A DNA stretch of 20,976 nucleotides from positions 1-20,976 of IMG/VR virus record IMGVR_UViG_3300011115_000854; one strand, written 5' to 3'. Positions 20,701 through 20,976 of the stretch are shown here, in pieces. Source of the stretch: a virus. The number at the start of each line of letters is the position of its first letter. The first letter of the stretch is position 1. The translations under genes and the position numbers were made by a program. Under the pieces are notes generated by a model, which searched no databases, was not told the DNA's origin, and saw only the letters and a list, made by a program, of their open reading frames with translations.

Positions 20701-20976
20701 ACAGGAAGATTACCCCCAGGGTTTACTGCAACATGTTATACAGGTCCAGCTTGTCCGTGTCCAAACTATGAAGCTAATTGTGCTGGATGTAATTTACAAT
20801 GTAATGCAAATGCAGTTTATGATGTTCTTGAAGAATATGATATCGATGATTTAACAAAATATAATTTAGTTGGAGACAAAATAACGTATACAAACGAACA
20901 AACAGGTAAATTGTTTAGAGTTTATGAAGAATTAAAATCTACCTGGATGCTTACCGGAGCGACATATGATCCCCCA
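14791..20976 (+). CDS. Giant Cys-rich protein with RCC1-like propeller (partial)
   Basis: One frame stays open for 2062 codons and leaves the window without a stop, so the protein exceeds 2062 residues. The ATG has AGGTGA at the right distance. The N terminus is extraordinarily Cys-rich (18 Cys in the first 141 residues, including CCC at 6-8 and 123-125) around a Gly-rich linker (66-81). Residues 950-1505 hold about seven RCC1-like beta-propeller segments: FAITVNGKVQITG (958-970), GKFAVALVNYG (1022-1032), GAKHCVAITGDG (1157-1168), GAGQYHSIAVSSD...VWGS (1281-1301), DYSLAVTGSD...IIWG (1384-1402), NSFGVLYR (1437-1444) and YGHAIGIVNSGYRINTW (1487-1503). More Cys clusters follow at 1691-1711, 1876-1900 and 1981-2003. 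No catalytic motif is seen. A large virion protein, perhaps a receptor-binding or tail appendage, is plausible; the Cys clusters may bind metal or form disulfides. Confidence 0.85.
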   Translation, partial: MISRKCCCTTSNTCCDPILKDQFVTLFDTELDSACPVSDQDLIVLKINRPGAQSHRREISIGTPPVGNGGGPGGGVGGGSGCPSCCRTCSREGCTCGPLVPGVGNINIGGTRRTDIGKPCTKCCCMVPNDYPGGCADSPSCTAGFQFKNNNNTPQPSISNIPSVFKSFVNKILKNPPSLLKQYNIQTLDYLNSVEVQNDRLLKTTEKQIRTPTTKTDFKNERFKSTLEFLNRCKKCLQDNNIDIDCVDNETNLLCQGKNTNICENCSEECINFCDPIYGGTPQQIKNSELLLSNINYKDNMLALDPELDTTEVYSGTKDVTNLVKSLGAGDYGNDVTLPDPSQKLCTKCLFSGGNPAAPPIYFIYRYSSCNFIWYPPEYVFNYNRTPSQCPGYIHPTGPRTCDYFFGRINQAVSDGAESAFETSCTSNIFDTPDSGCSRDYNSFPCQCTQFPHLSGGIYDTLQRRINISKKQFFGGYIAGKNPFLPKVKISELGCCTCFTTQSTYGPPEDCAGSAERFNTKRSKFLSYPKASGWGSSIQAIGIGCTEDRGTSPPAYNPNYNTSCFSRGISPYLSRISISLYTLAFDIFHYGSDNPAQQETLGATYRSSSILEDGKKWTSLRFTKMYNKKDSLYNKLVGIVSLEHHFESWAYHSKAPFSPQPPLLMNHGLILLLPYERAYAGFVKPCSFQYEPRAAMRWQIQRYTPRTVMYGSSGVPIFFSDLYAFEHLSREKNILIDGETFNGSKFLEQYYLYFYNNIIKPSIVGEPYVEPIDVSMYEYVKTCLTEMIRYNIISIKDHAKDIADELIEILDQITVETIEGESVVVFPNNFIKTQIGGSAGYYYMITFLKRLVGFDIGNNPITDWASLKPYVTAKVIKRMINPDSLGTLANYRKSLPGPMFLGPRRVKLIPTPLSSGLTAWGCDPEEGCSSYNPSPLDIQSNVNLVYSSVHTNDLGTNFAITVNGKVQITGNNSVPVCNTDTDTANFTTSLGCVPLHLSYVQDLLENPADAAPGSIEKISCKGKFAVALVNYGAFPVGNHLGNENSNDTNRKLDSNCGVQWVASGPSDPNYGGIYRQDPSFSFWGVYPSCPGYGYGVNDNTFALKTWGPDNKYGIFYNPPGKLYYCPSSNDSNVAPNGILNTLPLKNRYRFWIDAAAGAKHCVAITGDGCLFVTPESDNTYNQSSYGKAPTQVSGNSDLTYIENMPVPGYFKDIDWNGNSLTEWKAKHCGGNFPRIKCDIRCYLYSINNYDDLNPDFPSGVYSGTPGYFDITPERPFYTNVGAGQYHSIAVSSDQNLKVWGSYVKVDQSGNILGPNQQDITGNTGINPIQAFSPTNLINPDRWTLGGITLGCVGQDVNNPDNYVYTTATKDPATIKIFQVDGGPDYSLAVTGSDTPVNVIIWGHSEMVSALNNTVISGLTGSDTKSYNYIEKIIAGVNSFGVLYRRQNNAQKFLDIFTRPSRTAKSYDFGVDKLPYTEYDFEDAALSYGHAIGIVNSGYRINTWKQSSFNSYTGHNLLQFNSTGDLPLYFQSQAFFRCVKGHWDFSKWLFGRSCKQLQGEEQDNEVIKEDKCSIYWKKGEANLCFTGHPKYYWMKPNDRRYQKVTPLHTRDPQEDQTGCGLLRDENGDDGLQPADYGTGSGSQTNGDANRQLGELIGGCYSGRGDICWVGDGSPSAYQYTKQSTQLGTGNRCDCEEACGCPPESETYYRYDCGAPNSFEGLGTMCFGDGVYGRSGFSSNKDFFVQSHKYFGKTKSREAVEGVGGVCCGVVDTNITYFYYAKKCFYYGYNSTTGLYEVKNAPLKYRSYYWGDGRTGANPGATSAVYMNYTMTPEDCIVKYYQVDYYMQYPTVYVGGARLRQLKLSFYTSINLGQGSPCDQCFCNANDPCSPNNQCPDTCSGCKDVNAGKNLLGPGGWIYNPGALCNNSSIGDIIPVYRGGVLSSSIALFDQTLYLEAGASTYLGPLVKFGPYTGRLPPGFTATCYTGPACPCPNYEANCAGCNLQCNANAVYDVLEEYDIDDLTKYNLVGDKITYTNEQTGKLFRVYEELKSTWMLTGATYDPP

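Noticed and set aside
14791-20976. A frameshift or split of the giant gene into several genes
   Set aside because: Codon-by-codon reading found no stop, no ribosome site with a new start that looks better than the first, and the same Cys-rich style at both ends.

Overview
The window looks like part of the genome of a T4-like (contractile-tailed, marine or cyanophage-type) phage, joined on its left to about 2.5 kb of very different DNA. The phage assignment rests on three things. There are repeated T4-type late promoters (TATAAATA and one-base variants). A set of small proteins carries the N-terminal capsid-targeting/protease-cleavage signature ML(S/R)FKQ(F/Y)L.E. Several genes belong to families known from T4-like cyanophages (DUF5856-like protein, the MNIFxLDxDP...CDKHVVKMILE family, a small Sm-like protein). 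The body of the window is AT-rich; positions 1 to about 2520 are clearly GC-rich and use different promoters.

Layout. (1) 1-2520: four small minus-strand genes of unknown function. Two are paralogues (102-461 and 1967-2269) and one is a small zinc-ribbon protein. Each gene ends in a strong GC-rich hairpin, and three have recognisable sigma70-type promoters. Between them lie repeated plus-facing promoter modules, two of which lead directly into a conserved pair of hairpins that covary between copies. (2) 2520-2875: a gene-free transition with tandem CCTCTAATAC-like repeats and an array of ATGGGTCCC units spaced exactly 36 bp apart. (3) 2879-9463: a late-gene block. Most members are short, basic, proline- or alanine-rich proteins with predicted prohead-protease sites (L/I-x-E) near the N terminus, most likely internal head proteins packaged with the DNA. 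(4) 9501-14696: a mixed block with GMP reductase, a conserved phage protein, a lysozyme-like protein carrying a capsid-targeting sequence, a Sm-like protein, a zinc deaminase, a SPOUT (TrmH-type) RNA methyltransferase, tRNA-Gln(UUG), a DUF5856-like protein, an unknown gene, an HExxH metalloprotease-like protein and a small winged-helix-like protein behind a perfect sigma70 promoter. (5) 14791 to the window end: one uninterrupted, cysteine-rich reading frame of at least 2062 codons with about seven RCC1-like beta-propeller repeats in its middle.

How it works together. Late transcription probably starts from TATAAATA-type elements. At six starts, and possibly a seventh, the element ends only 5 or 6 bases before the start codon, so these late mRNAs should be leaderless. 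At 5568-5582 two such promoters overlap back to back. Genes of the middle block with sigma70 promoters (guaC, the Sm-like gene, the winged-helix gene) are probably expressed early and adjust host nucleotide, RNA and DNA metabolism. The late genes supply head-internal proteins and a giant virion or adhesion protein. Whether the GC-rich left end truly belongs to the same molecule needs read-level checking.
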